Assembly (NCBI GenBank): GCA_934254985.1
Contig: CAKQMS010000029.1
Span: 1 to 40,756 of the forward strand
Direction of reading: 5' to 3'
DNA: 40,756 nt
Origin: an uncultured Prevotella sp.
Lineage (GTDB): Bacteria; Bacteroidota; Bacteroidia; Bacteroidales; Bacteroidaceae
Numbering within the stretch: the stretch's first letter is position 1; every line of letters starts with the position of its first letter. Position numbers and translations under genes: made by a program. Positions 8,201-16,111 of this stretch are shown here, one piece after another. The notes beneath the pieces were generated by a model. That model made no database searches, had not been told where the DNA came from, and was given only the letters and a program-made list of their open reading frames with translations.

Positions 8201-9680
8201 GGGCGAGGTAATGCCACAAGATGGAATTAAAAGTGTATTGATAGACATACGATTTGGTAAAGATGAGCAATCCAGATTCCTTCCCTGTAAAGTGGAGTTT
8301 GTATTTGCATTGACAGCTGTACACACGGAAATTCGCATCAATTTGGTTCATAATAGCAGTTGGAGCAATTACAAACGTCTTTGTGATATTTTTTATTCAA
8401 GAGCTTGGCAGCCGAGCGCAAGCGTTTGGAACAAGGAGATTGCCCTCTACAACAACAAGATTGTGGAGCGCAAGATTATCACCGGCAACATTCTTGGAGC
8501 ATACGTCCATCCTGCCATCGCCGAACTGAAGCCTCGCTTCATATCCTTCTCGCTGAAGGAAAAGAAAAGAGGCAAGGCTCAAACACAGATCGGATTACTC
8601 TTGCCTATGGACGAGTCGAAGATAAGAAAAGCGTTAGACACGGTTTCCATTCCTCTGCACGAAGGGTTCAAATATGCCACTAATACCAACACAAGTTATA
8701 CGATAGCCGGCTTGGGGGTGAACTTCTCGCTAATGCCTTACAATGGTCCGATGTATGTGGTAAGCGTGAACGATAAACACTCCAAGGAGTTTGAAAAGGA
8801 CAAGCGTTTTGACAGTATACGCTCTCTGTTCTTTGGCACTCCTATAAGTTCGATATACGACAAGGCAAAGGAAGACAAAGAACAGCCAGACAAGAAAAAA
8901 CGCAAGACGCTTATGCACTATCAGACAGAACAGTTGCCTTTTGAGTCGGAACCATTGCAGACCATCATACAAACGCTTGCCCAGATGGATGCTGTGATTG
9001 TCGTGCCTCGCGAACAGATAACTTACGGCGATGTGAAGGAATTCGAGTCGCGCTCCGAACGCGACGACAACGAGCCTTGGGAAGTTCTTGACTGGAAAAA
9101 TGCGGACGAAGTACCTATGCCTCCAATAAGACAGAGCCTCATGTTGCGTATATCCGCCCCTGTAGCCATGGGAGAACAGAAGGGCAAACCTGTGTTCAGA
9201 CATTCCGCGCACTATTGTCTTGCGCAAGAAACAATGGCCCTCGAAGGGTTGCCCCTGCCTCATATACAGCGCAGCACAATAGACGCCCTGCGACGATGCT
9301 ACATGGAATGGAAAGAATACTTCCGCCTTTCTACATCAAGGGTTAGTCAACAGCAAGAGGTGCAACCCTCGCTCGTAGAACAGCGTGAGGTGTGCCGTGA
9401 TTTGCAGCGTGTGATAGGAAACAAGGCATCTGCCGTAGAGCTTGCCCCAAATGTCAAGGCTCTGCTACAAGACATTCTCGACAGCGAGTATCTGGACACT
9501 AACGGACTCTATTATGCAAAGTTCGAAGACGAGATGATGTTCATGTCGCCCGAAAAGTCTGTGGCACAGGCATTTCTTGATGCCTTGCCTTGCTCGGCTA
9601 CACTGGATGGCATAAGGAAATGCATAGAAGACTATCTTGAAGACAAAACCGACATTATTAATTCACCCGACAAGTGGTAA
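5244..9680 (+). CDS. large strawberry-notch-type superfamily 2 helicase (1478 aa)
   Basis: I choose the ATG at 5244 (MKKSTKYESA); the frame is open 48 bases further to a TTG that lies in the promoter. Helicase motifs in order: Q-like entry (QIDGVALAIYNIEKRGQSVV), Walker A GDQTGIGKGR at residues 88-97, Walker B FIFDEAHKSSG with DEAH at 254-257, motif III FLSATFAKRPE near 288, and in RecA lobe 2 ILINACGAIGASAHA and motif VI QKRGRINRTGQR near 655-666. GIGKGR and the late GR-x-NRTGQ pattern fit Strawberry-notch (SNO) helicases, common in phage and conjugative polyvalent proteins. About 800 C-terminal residues follow: a helical basic region, then beta-rich parts without recognised domains. It likely moves on or remodels nucleic acid using ATP. 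The zincin gene starts 2 bases after its stop, so the two are co-translated, like a split polyvalent protein. Confidence 0.85.
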   Translation: MKKSTKYESAVKDAKTLESVIPKQLAEYTTRALSKLNEALGGDVGGYVANRLHMSHEELREALAAEQIDGVALAIYNIEKRGQSVVIGDQTGIGKGRQAAAMIRYGLLSGYLPIFFTDRYTLFSDMYRDCKALGIKEARPLVVNAGVSVVDFDHVVEQKATCTSDEIWSPADEEDNEKYEAERMALYQKQYEVVYKAPKKSVLQEIFIKGELPQDAFDYLMITYSQLKDAKRDMTRLNFLMALCEQHRVLFIFDEAHKSSGVNAGKASVITQGINMILEETPQTQCVFLSATFAKRPECLLTFMRRTTLSALATENTLKDALHCGGVPMQEYVSSCLAAEGQMIRREHSGEGLPTPVYTYLDEDLDVHGEQFDKVMFFFREIVKLSAMVRTMVNHALMYNVLLPFKCYPTRAQLFYINKVLLLSLKAKKVAQAAIENVKQGRSVVIGMSDTLECIVQDVSVNEDGSVRGDISALLLRLLEKTVCGSAPTDSANRPVFEMVEELEEMSLKAEAKEISDYYTSIKQDITEEVFHLPVSPIDVIRQLITAEKFVAPNGEYLNIRFEECTGRAHQLDYLSPEGDDDFINAVIGSRKKRHSNLIFNDFQNNKLDVILINACGAIGASAHAISTAEVPEDQVRQRKMLIVQNDLDVNIDLQKRGRINRTGQRVDLPPLYEYIITAIPSEKRLNMMLRAKLRSLSANTAAWQDQDREQADFVDIDNKYGNEVAKEYLSEHTEQAVVLDLTRNVTASRLLARSAMLSVAAQQSIVDDLISGYTTLEAELRRLNQWDLEREFRDFEADFVREELFTTAKAKTRLGGCSYLTTYKCRQKTFPYSYETVTELCQKAKAVYGNPYKENPALQKQVKDYYAHRDKNAHRRFKARCKLLHDGAKRILITYCGDEELADTWLQKACTPVDKWSSTEFEDVNEQKRAKRIMQKLVSFSNEYNHLLDAKKQEMKKYAEERKRLVKVLSKAEIGNGYVITENVEGEVMPQDGIKSVLIDIRFGKDEQSRFLPCKVEFVFALTAVHTEIRINLVHNSSWSNYKRLCDIFYSRAWQPSASVWNKEIALYNNKIVERKIITGNILGAYVHPAIAELKPRFISFSLKEKKRGKAQTQIGLLLPMDESKIRKALDTVSIPLHEGFKYATNTNTSYTIAGLGVNFSLMPYNGPMYVVSVNDKHSKEFEKDKRFDSIRSLFFGTPISSIYDKAKEDKEQPDKKKRKTLMHYQTEQLPFESEPLQTIIQTLAQMDAVIVVPREQITYGDVKEFESRSERDDNEPWEVLDWKNADEVPMPPIRQSLMLRISAPVAMGEQKGKPVFRHSAHYCLAQETMALEGLPLPHIQRSTIDALRRCYMEWKEYFRLSTSRVSQQQEVQPSLVEQREVCRDLQRVIGNKASAVELAPNVKALLQDILDSEYLDTNGLYYAKFEDEMMFMSPEKSVAQAFLDALPCSATLDGIRKCIEDYLEDKTDIINSPDKW

Positions 9681-9681
9681 T

Positions 9682-10329
9682 ATGAGCTATATAGGTATTA
9701 TAGGTGCAAAAAGACTTGACGATAGCAATGCTTTGTCAGGTCTTATCGAAGCACAAAAGAAGGCCGTCCAACTGCTTCGCTGCAGCACGGATATGCACAT
9801 GATAAAACAGCAGACGGGTTGGGAAATGGGTGTAGACGGCAAATGGCGCTATGAAGTGGCAGACCCTTTCCACAATACTGTCGAAATAGAAGACCATCTG
9901 AAACGCCATTTTGGTGAGTCCATAAACATCAGCCTATGTATGCACGACATCAGCCTGCTCATAGCATACCCTGCTTTCGAACGGCTCAGTCTATACGCCA
10001 GATACACACCGACCAACAAGTTTTCAGGGTATTTCAATCCTTTGAGCTACGGCATGATGATTTGCATGGGAACGCTAAATTCTCCTTTCCAATACCAGAC
10101 CGAAGGTGTGTTGCTGCATGAGGTGCAGCATCTTATACAGGAGGAAGAGGACTTTGCCCGTGGTGGAGACCTATCACAAGGCAGAAGATGGTATTTGAGA
10201 ATGGCTGGCGAGGTGGAAGCACGAAACGTGTGCATCAGGCACTCGATGAGTCCTGAACATCGCCGCTCGTCGTTGCGGACAGACACGCAGGATGTGCCAG
10301 ACGCAGAACAGATAATAGAGTTTTGGTAG
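9682..10329 (+). CDS. zincin-like metallopeptidase of the polyvalent-protein type (215 aa)
   Basis: Start is the ATG at 9682, 2 bases after the helicase stop; longer in-frame versions would overlap the helicase. The zinc motif is HEVQH at residues 146-150 (LLHEVQHLIQEEEDFARGG), followed by GEVEARN at 176-182, which supplies the third acidic ligand seen in this zincin group. This HExxH...EARN pattern is characteristic of zincins in large polyvalent proteins of phages and conjugative elements. No signal peptide, so it acts inside the cell. Translational coupling with the helicase suggests the two products work together, perhaps cleaving a host or invader protein. Its C-terminal tail TDTQDVPDAEQIIEFW recurs as a decayed copy 114 bases downstream. 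Confidence 0.8.
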   Translation: MSYIGIIGAKRLDDSNALSGLIEAQKKAVQLLRCSTDMHMIKQQTGWEMGVDGKWRYEVADPFHNTVEIEDHLKRHFGESINISLCMHDISLLIAYPAFERLSLYARYTPTNKFSGYFNPLSYGMMICMGTLNSPFQYQTEGVLLHEVQHLIQEEEDFARGGDLSQGRRWYLRMAGEVEARNVCIRHSMSPEHRRSSLRTDTQDVPDAEQIIEFW

Positions 10330-10394
10330 AAATTACTGATTTTTCTTACGAAGCACCTTATTTAGCAGAGAAATATATAATAAAACAATGACAC

Positions 10395-10443
10395 AGACAC
10401 GAAAGACGTACAATACACAGAACAAATAATAGAATTTAAATAA
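10395..10443 (+). pseudogene. decayed 3' tail of a second zincin homologue
   Basis: Bases 10395-10437 match 10281-10323, the end of the zincin gene, at 34 of 43 positions without gaps. They read in the same frame as TDTKDVQYTEQIIEFK and a stop, against TDTQDVPDAEQIIEFW and a stop. No start or upstream coding sequence remains. This is best read as the leftover end of a homologous gene after recombination or deletion. Confidence 0.65.
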
Positions 10444-10451
10444 AAAATTTA

Positions 10452-10491
10452 AACCTGTATATCTTTTTGGTACACCACATTCATATCTTTG
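10452..10491 (+). promoter_or_regulatory. island promoter 3 (AAA+ gene), shared 40-nt architecture
   Basis: AACCTGT (10452-10458), 8 bases, TTGGTACACC (10467-10476), 7 bases, TATCTTTG (10484-10491). Compared with promoter 2 it repeats AACCTGT, TTGGyACACC and TAnnTTTG at identical distances. The ATG is at 10524. Confidence 0.82.
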
Positions 10492-10523
10492 CACCAAGTT
10501 GATAAACAAACAGAGGAATTAAT

Positions 10524-12608
10524 ATGGCAAAAACACGTATACAATACATCAAAGAAGCGGCAAGAAAGTTGGTTGACAGCAAACTACAGCGATTGGGTGC
10601 GGCAAAGACGCAAGAAATATTCAAGGGCGTCATGCAGAATATCGGACTTGAATCCATGGAGGAGGTATATCTATTTGTGGCACAGTTTGACCTTACCTGC
10701 CGTGACAGAGCATCCAACATGGATGACTTGTCATCATACTTCGAGTGCTCATCACTGGATATGTTAGAATATATCCCTGCACTCAAATCATTAGAACGCA
10801 AGGGTCTGCTGGTGCGCCGCAGCAAGAGAGAGAACAACATATTTAAGCAAAGATTCGTGGTGAGCGATGCTGTGATGGCAGACATCATAGAGAATAGACC
10901 TGTAGCTATAGGCAAGGGGTACGTCAGCAATGTACAGACAGACAAATATGAGTTCTGCAAGAGCATTGCAGAAAAGGTTGAAGACTATGAAGTGGTGACT
11001 GACGACTTGGTGCTGTTCACAGAAAAACAAGAACAAAGTTGCGCTCACCTACCTTTTGTGAAGAAGATAAAAAAGGATGTGCCCGACATTCTTGATCGTA
11101 TCTTGTTCTATGACATATGTCGTGACAACTTCGAAAGTGATAGTGAGCGTAATTCAGACATAGCTACGACGATGAAGGACATATTCTCCAACATCGGTCA
11201 GCGCATACTGAATAAAAAGGCAATTATGGAAAAAGAACACATTCTTATAAAACTTGGATTGGTGGAGCTTGTCGATGATGATGAGATAACGCTTACCGAC
11301 GAAGGCAAGGAGTACTTCTATGCCGAGGATATACAGGCATTTTGTAAACCGATGAAATGTGATGACATATATGCCTTTATAGAGAAAGTCTATGTCTATT
11401 TTCATTCCGACAATTATAACTCGAGCAATGGTGACTGTATGATCAAACTAATAAAGACAATTAGTAAACTTGAAAATGCCAACCAACATATTCCTGAGGT
11501 TAAAAGGATAAATAATCTCATACCCAATGAGTGTGAAAGAGTTTTGTTTTATTCTGTAGGGCAATCTATGATAGAAAACGATCCCATATCACTTTCTTTC
11601 GAAATTCAAAAACTATACCCTGTCAGAAAACGGAAACAGGTACTGAATGATTTTATGCACAACAAACATTCTCTTCAGAAAACAGACTTGGTAGAGATTG
11701 AGAAAACATCATCACTATTCGGCGAAAGCACCATCATTGTGCTTACCGACAAAGGCAAGGAAGTACTACTTGGTAAAGATGCAACACTATATATAGATAA
11801 TGTATCAGACAAGCAGTTACTTGCATGCGATAAGATAATAGAAAAAAAGTTGTTTTTCTCTGGCGAACTGAAGGAGCAACTATCGCTCCTCAGCAACAGC
11901 CTAAATGAGGAACATTACAAAAATCTCTGTGAAAGATTGGAAGAAAATCATCTACCGAAAGGCATCGCGGTACTGCTTTATGGTGAACCTGGTACGGGAA
12001 AGACTGAAAGCGTGATGCAGATAGCCAGAGCTACAGGGCGCGCTATAATGCACGTAGACATCAGTGCTACTAAAACTTGCTGGTTTGGTGAGAGTGAGAA
12101 ACTCATAAAGAAGGTATTCACCGACAACCGCCGACTTTGTAAGAAAAGCAAGATAAAACCGATACTGCTTTTCAATGAGGCTGACGCTGTGTTCTCAAAG
12201 CGCAAAGACGTTGGCAGCGGTAGCGTGGCACAAACAGAGAATGCCATACAGAACATCATACTTGAGGAGATGGAACAACTTGACGGCATTCTCATAGCCA
12301 CCACGAACCTTGCAGATAACCTCGACCATGCATTCGAGCGACGCTTCCTGTTCAAGATACGTTTTGATAAACCTACGATAGAGGTCAAGACGAATATATG
12401 GATGAGTAAGTTGCCGTCGCTTTCTAAAGATGATGCTCATACGCTAGCATCTAACTACGACTTCAGTGGAGGACAAATTGAAAACATCACAAGAAAAGTT
12501 CTAATGCAAGAGATTATAAATGGTATTAAACCATCTATCAATGGCCTTATTACTATATGCAATGAAGAGAAATTGTCGAAGAACAATACACGACGAATAG
12601 GATTTTAG
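10524..12608 (+). CDS. winged-helix / AAA+ ATPase (694 aa)
   Basis: The C-terminal ~230 residues are an AAA+ core: Walker A GEPGTGKT at 487-494, Walker B ILLFNEAD at 547-554 (Asn in place of the usual first Asp), sensor 1 IATTN, an arginine-finger region HAFERRFLFKIRF, and a C-terminal lid. The first ~450 residues hold helical, winged-helix-like modules. Two end in nearly the same wing sequence, LTDEGKE (257-263) and LTDKGKE (407-413), suggesting internal duplication and DNA or partner binding. The core resembles classic-clade AAA+ remodelers (FtsH/Cdc48-like). It has its own promoter with the same architecture as the helicase promoter, so it is likely co-expressed as the motor or sensor of the same system. 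Confidence 0.85.
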   Translation: MAKTRIQYIKEAARKLVDSKLQRLGAAKTQEIFKGVMQNIGLESMEEVYLFVAQFDLTCRDRASNMDDLSSYFECSSLDMLEYIPALKSLERKGLLVRRSKRENNIFKQRFVVSDAVMADIIENRPVAIGKGYVSNVQTDKYEFCKSIAEKVEDYEVVTDDLVLFTEKQEQSCAHLPFVKKIKKDVPDILDRILFYDICRDNFESDSERNSDIATTMKDIFSNIGQRILNKKAIMEKEHILIKLGLVELVDDDEITLTDEGKEYFYAEDIQAFCKPMKCDDIYAFIEKVYVYFHSDNYNSSNGDCMIKLIKTISKLENANQHIPEVKRINNLIPNECERVLFYSVGQSMIENDPISLSFEIQKLYPVRKRKQVLNDFMHNKHSLQKTDLVEIEKTSSLFGESTIIVLTDKGKEVLLGKDATLYIDNVSDKQLLACDKIIEKKLFFSGELKEQLSLLSNSLNEEHYKNLCERLEENHLPKGIAVLLYGEPGTGKTESVMQIARATGRAIMHVDISATKTCWFGESEKLIKKVFTDNRRLCKKSKIKPILLFNEADAVFSKRKDVGSGSVAQTENAIQNIILEEMEQLDGILIATTNLADNLDHAFERRFLFKIRFDKPTIEVKTNIWMSKLPSLSKDDAHTLASNYDFSGGQIENITRKVLMQEIINGIKPSINGLITICNEEKLSKNNTRRIGF

Positions 12609-12657
12609 CTAAAGAACTTGAGCTTTATTTTCAATTTTGACTATCTGTATTATAAAG

Positions 12658-12700
12658 GCTCATTAGTGCCACGTAAATGTGACACTAATGAGCATACTTT
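12658..12700 (+). terminator. hairpin terminator after the AAA+ gene
   Basis: An 11-bp perfect stem, GCTCATTAGTG (12658-12668) with CACTAATGAGC (12683-12693), is followed by a short T-rich tract. It closes the island and separates it from the LtaS-like gene. Confidence 0.6.
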
Positions 12701-12764
12701 TACCAAAATTTGGCAGTTTTCTTTATTTAACCCTGAATTCTTAGAGAATATCAAAGAAAAAGTA

Positions 12765-12772
12765 TATATTTG
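12765..12772 (+). promoter_or_regulatory. -7 box TATATTTG of the sulfatase gene
   Basis: A TAnnTTTG match 29 bases before the ATG at 12802. There is no AACCTGT upstream, so it is not part of the island regulon. Confidence 0.6.
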
Positions 12773-12801
12773 CATACAAAAAGGAATCACCAACACACAA
12801 A

Positions 12802-14631
12802 ATGGGTAAAAGAATATCGACATTTATAATAACATTTGTTGCATGGATAGCAGTTTTTATATTGCAGAAACCATTGTTTATGCTTGCTTATAATGGTAAG
12901 TTGCCTTCTGACTGTGGTATTATGCAATATATAGAAGTTATATACCATGGACTGCCGCTTGATATATCGTTGGCAGGCTATCTCACTTGTTTGCCTGCTC
13001 TGCTACTGATAGCAAGCGTGTGGATAAGAAAAAATATTGTTAAGGCTATAATGAATGTGTATATCGTTATAGCTGCACTGATAGTGGCGGTAAGCTTCTG
13101 CATAAACATAGGATTATACGAATATTGGGGATTCCCATTGGATGCAACGCCTGTTTTCTATTTCCTTTCATCGCCTAAGGATGCTATGGCAAGTATGACT
13201 ATACCTATGGCTATTGGCGGTATTGTGGGAATAATAGCGATAACGGCTTTGATATCTTGGATATTGATAAAATTGATAGTAAAGGCACCATTTAGCGGAT
13301 TTAGCGACAACCATCCTGGTGGCAACCGCGTTGTTACTTCCGTTGTATTACTCGTACTCTCAGGCTTGCTGTTTATCCCTATTCGTGGAGGTTTTACTGT
13401 TTCTACAACCAACACGGGCAAAGCATATTTCTCAGAGAAAGCTATATTGAACCATGCAGCTGTAAACCCGCTATTTAGCTTTATAGAATCCATGTCGCAC
13501 CAAGAAGATTTTGCAAGTCAATATCGCTTTATGGACGACAAGAAGGCTAACGAGATATTTGCAAAGATGAGCAATACTTCATCAGAAGGAAATATCATAA
13601 AGCTAAAGAGCAAACGCCCTGATATATACCTCTTTGTATTAGAGAGTTTCTCAATGGAACTATGGAAGACACCGGCTGTACCTAACCTGAAAGAGATAGC
13701 TACAGAAGGATTATTCTTCGAGAATTTCTATGCTAACTCGTTCAGAACAGACCGCGGTTTAGTGGCTGTGTTGGGAGGTTTTCCAGCGCAACCTACAATG
13801 AGCATCATGAAATATCCTAAGAAGACGGCAAAACTACCATCTATAGCAGCACAGCTAAAGAAGAACGGATATGACCTAAAATATTATTATGGTGGAGATG
13901 CCGACTTCACTAATATGCGCTCATATTTGGTAGGGCAAGGTTTCGAAGATATTGTTTCGGATGTAGACTTCCCTGTAAAAGAGAGAATGAGTAAATGGGG
14001 AGTACCTGACGATAAGGTGTTTGCGAGATTGCTTACAGACTTAAACCAGGGACAGAACAAAAAGCCAATGTTTAGGGTGTTGCAGACATCAAGTTCGCAT
14101 GAGCCTTTCGATGTGCCATACCATAAACTGGCAGACGAGAGCTTGAATGCTTTTGCTTATACCGACAGTTGCGTAGGCGACTTCATAAAGAAGCTAAAAG
14201 CATCAGACAGATGGGAAAACAGTTTGGTGATAATAGTACCTGACCACCTGGGCTGTTGGCCAAAGAATATAAACAACGACCATACCAACCGCTATCATAT
14301 TCCATTGATATGGACTGGCGGTGCAATAGCAGCTCCTGAAAAAATAGCAGCAATAGGTTCGCAGCAGGATATTGCAGCCACGCTGTTAGGACAGTTGGGT
14401 ATTGACCACTCTGAATTTATATTCAGCAAGGATATTCTCTGCCCTACTACCCCACACTTTGCCTTCTTCACCAACAACGACTTGTTTGGTGTGGTAAGCG
14501 ATGACAATGCCATCGTTCATGACAACAAATTGCAGAAAACGGTGGTAAACACAGGTAAGATAAAGGATGCAAACCTCGAGAAAGGTAAAGCATATCTGCA
14601 GAAACTATACGACTATATCTCTGAACTATAA
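12802..14631 (+). CDS. LTA synthase/sulfatase-family membrane protein (609 aa)
   Basis: Four to five membrane segments fill the first ~220 residues, followed by an alkaline-phosphatase-superfamily domain facing the periplasm. Catalytic features: PDIYLFVLESFS (metal-binding Glu), NSFRTDRGLVAVLGGFP with the likely nucleophile Thr, and the metal-binding end IIVPDHLGCW...HTNRYHIPLIW. This is the layout of LtaS and phosphoethanolamine/phosphoglycerol transferases. In Gram-negative Bacteroidetes the product is not teichoic acid; transfer of a phospho-headgroup to a glycolipid or glycan is plausible. trmO follows after 25 bases, so the genes may be cotranscribed. Confidence 0.85.
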   Translation: MGKRISTFIITFVAWIAVFILQKPLFMLAYNGKLPSDCGIMQYIEVIYHGLPLDISLAGYLTCLPALLLIASVWIRKNIVKAIMNVYIVIAALIVAVSFCINIGLYEYWGFPLDATPVFYFLSSPKDAMASMTIPMAIGGIVGIIAITALISWILIKLIVKAPFSGFSDNHPGGNRVVTSVVLLVLSGLLFIPIRGGFTVSTTNTGKAYFSEKAILNHAAVNPLFSFIESMSHQEDFASQYRFMDDKKANEIFAKMSNTSSEGNIIKLKSKRPDIYLFVLESFSMELWKTPAVPNLKEIATEGLFFENFYANSFRTDRGLVAVLGGFPAQPTMSIMKYPKKTAKLPSIAAQLKKNGYDLKYYYGGDADFTNMRSYLVGQGFEDIVSDVDFPVKERMSKWGVPDDKVFARLLTDLNQGQNKKPMFRVLQTSSSHEPFDVPYHKLADESLNAFAYTDSCVGDFIKKLKASDRWENSLVIIVPDHLGCWPKNINNDHTNRYHIPLIWTGGAIAAPEKIAAIGSQQDIAATLLGQLGIDHSEFIFSKDILCPTTPHFAFFTNNDLFGVVSDDNAIVHDNKLQKTVVNTGKIKDANLEKGKAYLQKLYDYISEL

Positions 14632-14656
14632 ACACGAGCCATCACATATTATATAT

Positions 14657-15346
14657 ATGGAAATACATCCAATAGCACATTTCCACTCTCCTTTCACCTC
14701 GAAGTTTGGTATACCAAAGCAGAGCGGACTTGTGGAAGAGCTGTGCGGAAAGATTGTTTTTACGCCCGAATATCGTAATCCTGATGCTCTGCGTGGCATG
14801 GAGGAATTCGACTATCTATGGCTTATCTGGGAATTTTCTGCCAACAAGCACAAGGCAAACAGCCTTATGGTTCGCCCACCATTGCTCGGTGGCAACACAA
14901 GGATGGGAGTGTTTGCCACTCGCTCACCTTTTCGTCCAAACAATATAGGATTGTCGTCGGTAAAGATAGACCGTGTGGAATACGACACTCCGCAAGGTTC
15001 TGTTATCCACGTAAGAGGTGGCGACTTGATGGATGGCACACCAATATTCGACATCAAGCCATATGTCACCTATGCCGATTGCCACGTTGGTGCACGATCA
15101 GGCTTTGTTGATAGCAATCCTATCAAGCGATTAGAGGTAGAAATACCTGATAGCTTTGCCAAGATGTTTTCAATTAGTGAGATAGAAGCTTTGAGCAAGA
15201 CCCTTGCCTTAGACCCTCGCCCACACTATCATTCTTCGCCAGACAAGGTGTATGGTATGCCATTTAGCAATTACGACATACGCTTCAAGGTGGCAGATAA
15301 TATATTAAAAGTGGTGGAAATAGTAAAAGAAAAAAGAAAACAATAA
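14657..15346 (+). CDS. trmO: TrmO (TsaA) tRNA N6-methyl-threonylcarbamoyladenosine methyltransferase
   Basis: The ATG at 14657 gives MEIHPIAHFHSPF, the normal family N-terminus. The VirR/YaeB-type beta-barrel domain shows GIPKQSGLV, VFTPEY, MEEFDYLWLIWEFS, the SAM-site signature RMGVFATRSPFRPNNIGLS, and HVRGGDLMDGTPIFDIKPY. The C-terminal ~80 residues form the extra domain of bacterial TrmO. It methylates t6A37 of Thr tRNAs in the cytoplasm using SAM. Length (229 aa) is typical. It lies between the sulfatase and a cyclophilin, all on one strand with short gaps. Confidence 0.92.
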   Translation: MEIHPIAHFHSPFTSKFGIPKQSGLVEELCGKIVFTPEYRNPDALRGMEEFDYLWLIWEFSANKHKANSLMVRPPLLGGNTRMGVFATRSPFRPNNIGLSSVKIDRVEYDTPQGSVIHVRGGDLMDGTPIFDIKPYVTYADCHVGARSGFVDSNPIKRLEVEIPDSFAKMFSISEIEALSKTLALDPRPHYHSSPDKVYGMPFSNYDIRFKVADNILKVVEIVKEKRKQ

Positions 15347-15358
15347 TAAAATAAAAAG

Positions 15359-16093
15359 ATGAAAGTAATAATCAAGACATCATTAGGCGACATTACTGTT
15401 CGCCTCTACGACGAGACACCTCTACATCGCGACAACTTCGTTAAGCTTGCTCGCGAAGGCTACTATGATGGCACTCTCTTCCATCGTGTTATCAAAGACT
15501 TCATGATACAAGGTGGCGACCCTGATTCCAAGGGAGCACCTGCAGGCAAGCAACTTGGCATTGGTGGTCCTGACTATACCATCGAGGCAGAAATTAAGCC
15601 TACTTTGTTCCACAAGCGTGGAGCTTTGGCTGCAGCACGCCAAGGCGACGAGGTTAACCCAGAGCGTCGCAGTAGTGGTTCACAATTCTATATCGTTTGG
15701 GGTCAGGTATACAACCAAGGTCAGATGAAGCAGTTTGCTAAGCAAATGGAGATGCAGCAGATGCAACAAGCCTTCAACGCTCTTGCCATGCAGCATCGCG
15801 AAGAGATTATGCAGCTACGTCGTGACCGCAATCGTGCAGGATTGCAAGAATTGCAAGACAAGCTTGCCAATGAGGCTCAGCAGCAGGTGAAGGCAAATGG
15901 TGCTGGTATGACAGCAGAACAGCAAGAGATATACACCACCATTGGTGGCACACCACATCTCGATGGTCAGTATACTGTATTTGGCGAAGTGGAAGAAGGT
16001 CTCGATATCGTTGACCAGATTCAGCAGGCTGCCACAGGCAGAGGCGACCGTCCTATAGAAGATATAGAAATGAAAATGGAAGTGATTGACTAA
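15359..16093 (+). CDS. cyclophilin-type peptidyl-prolyl cis-trans isomerase (244 aa)
   Basis: Cyclophilin fold without signal peptide: FHRVIKDFMIQGGDP (catalytic Arg), RRSSGSQFYIVWG and the late HLDGQYTVFGEVEEGLDIVDQIQ. It accelerates proline isomerisation during cytoplasmic protein folding. Between the catalytic half and the last strand lies a ~60-residue Gln/Met-rich helical insertion (about 120-185), which makes it longer than enterobacterial PpiB; such insertions are common in Bacteroidetes. It starts 12 bases after trmO and converges with pflA. Confidence 0.92.
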   Translation: MKVIIKTSLGDITVRLYDETPLHRDNFVKLAREGYYDGTLFHRVIKDFMIQGGDPDSKGAPAGKQLGIGGPDYTIEAEIKPTLFHKRGALAAARQGDEVNPERRSSGSQFYIVWGQVYNQGQMKQFAKQMEMQQMQQAFNALAMQHREEIMQLRRDRNRAGLQELQDKLANEAQQQVKANGAGMTAEQQEIYTTIGGTPHLDGQYTVFGEVEEGLDIVDQIQQAATGRGDRPIEDIEMKMEVID

Positions 16094-16111
16094 TCACTCC
16101 CATTTCATCAT

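Noticed and set aside
12618..12809. 63-codon ORF between the AAA+ and sulfatase genes
   Set aside because: It runs through the hairpin terminator at 12658-12693 and the sulfatase -7 box, so it is not a plausible gene.
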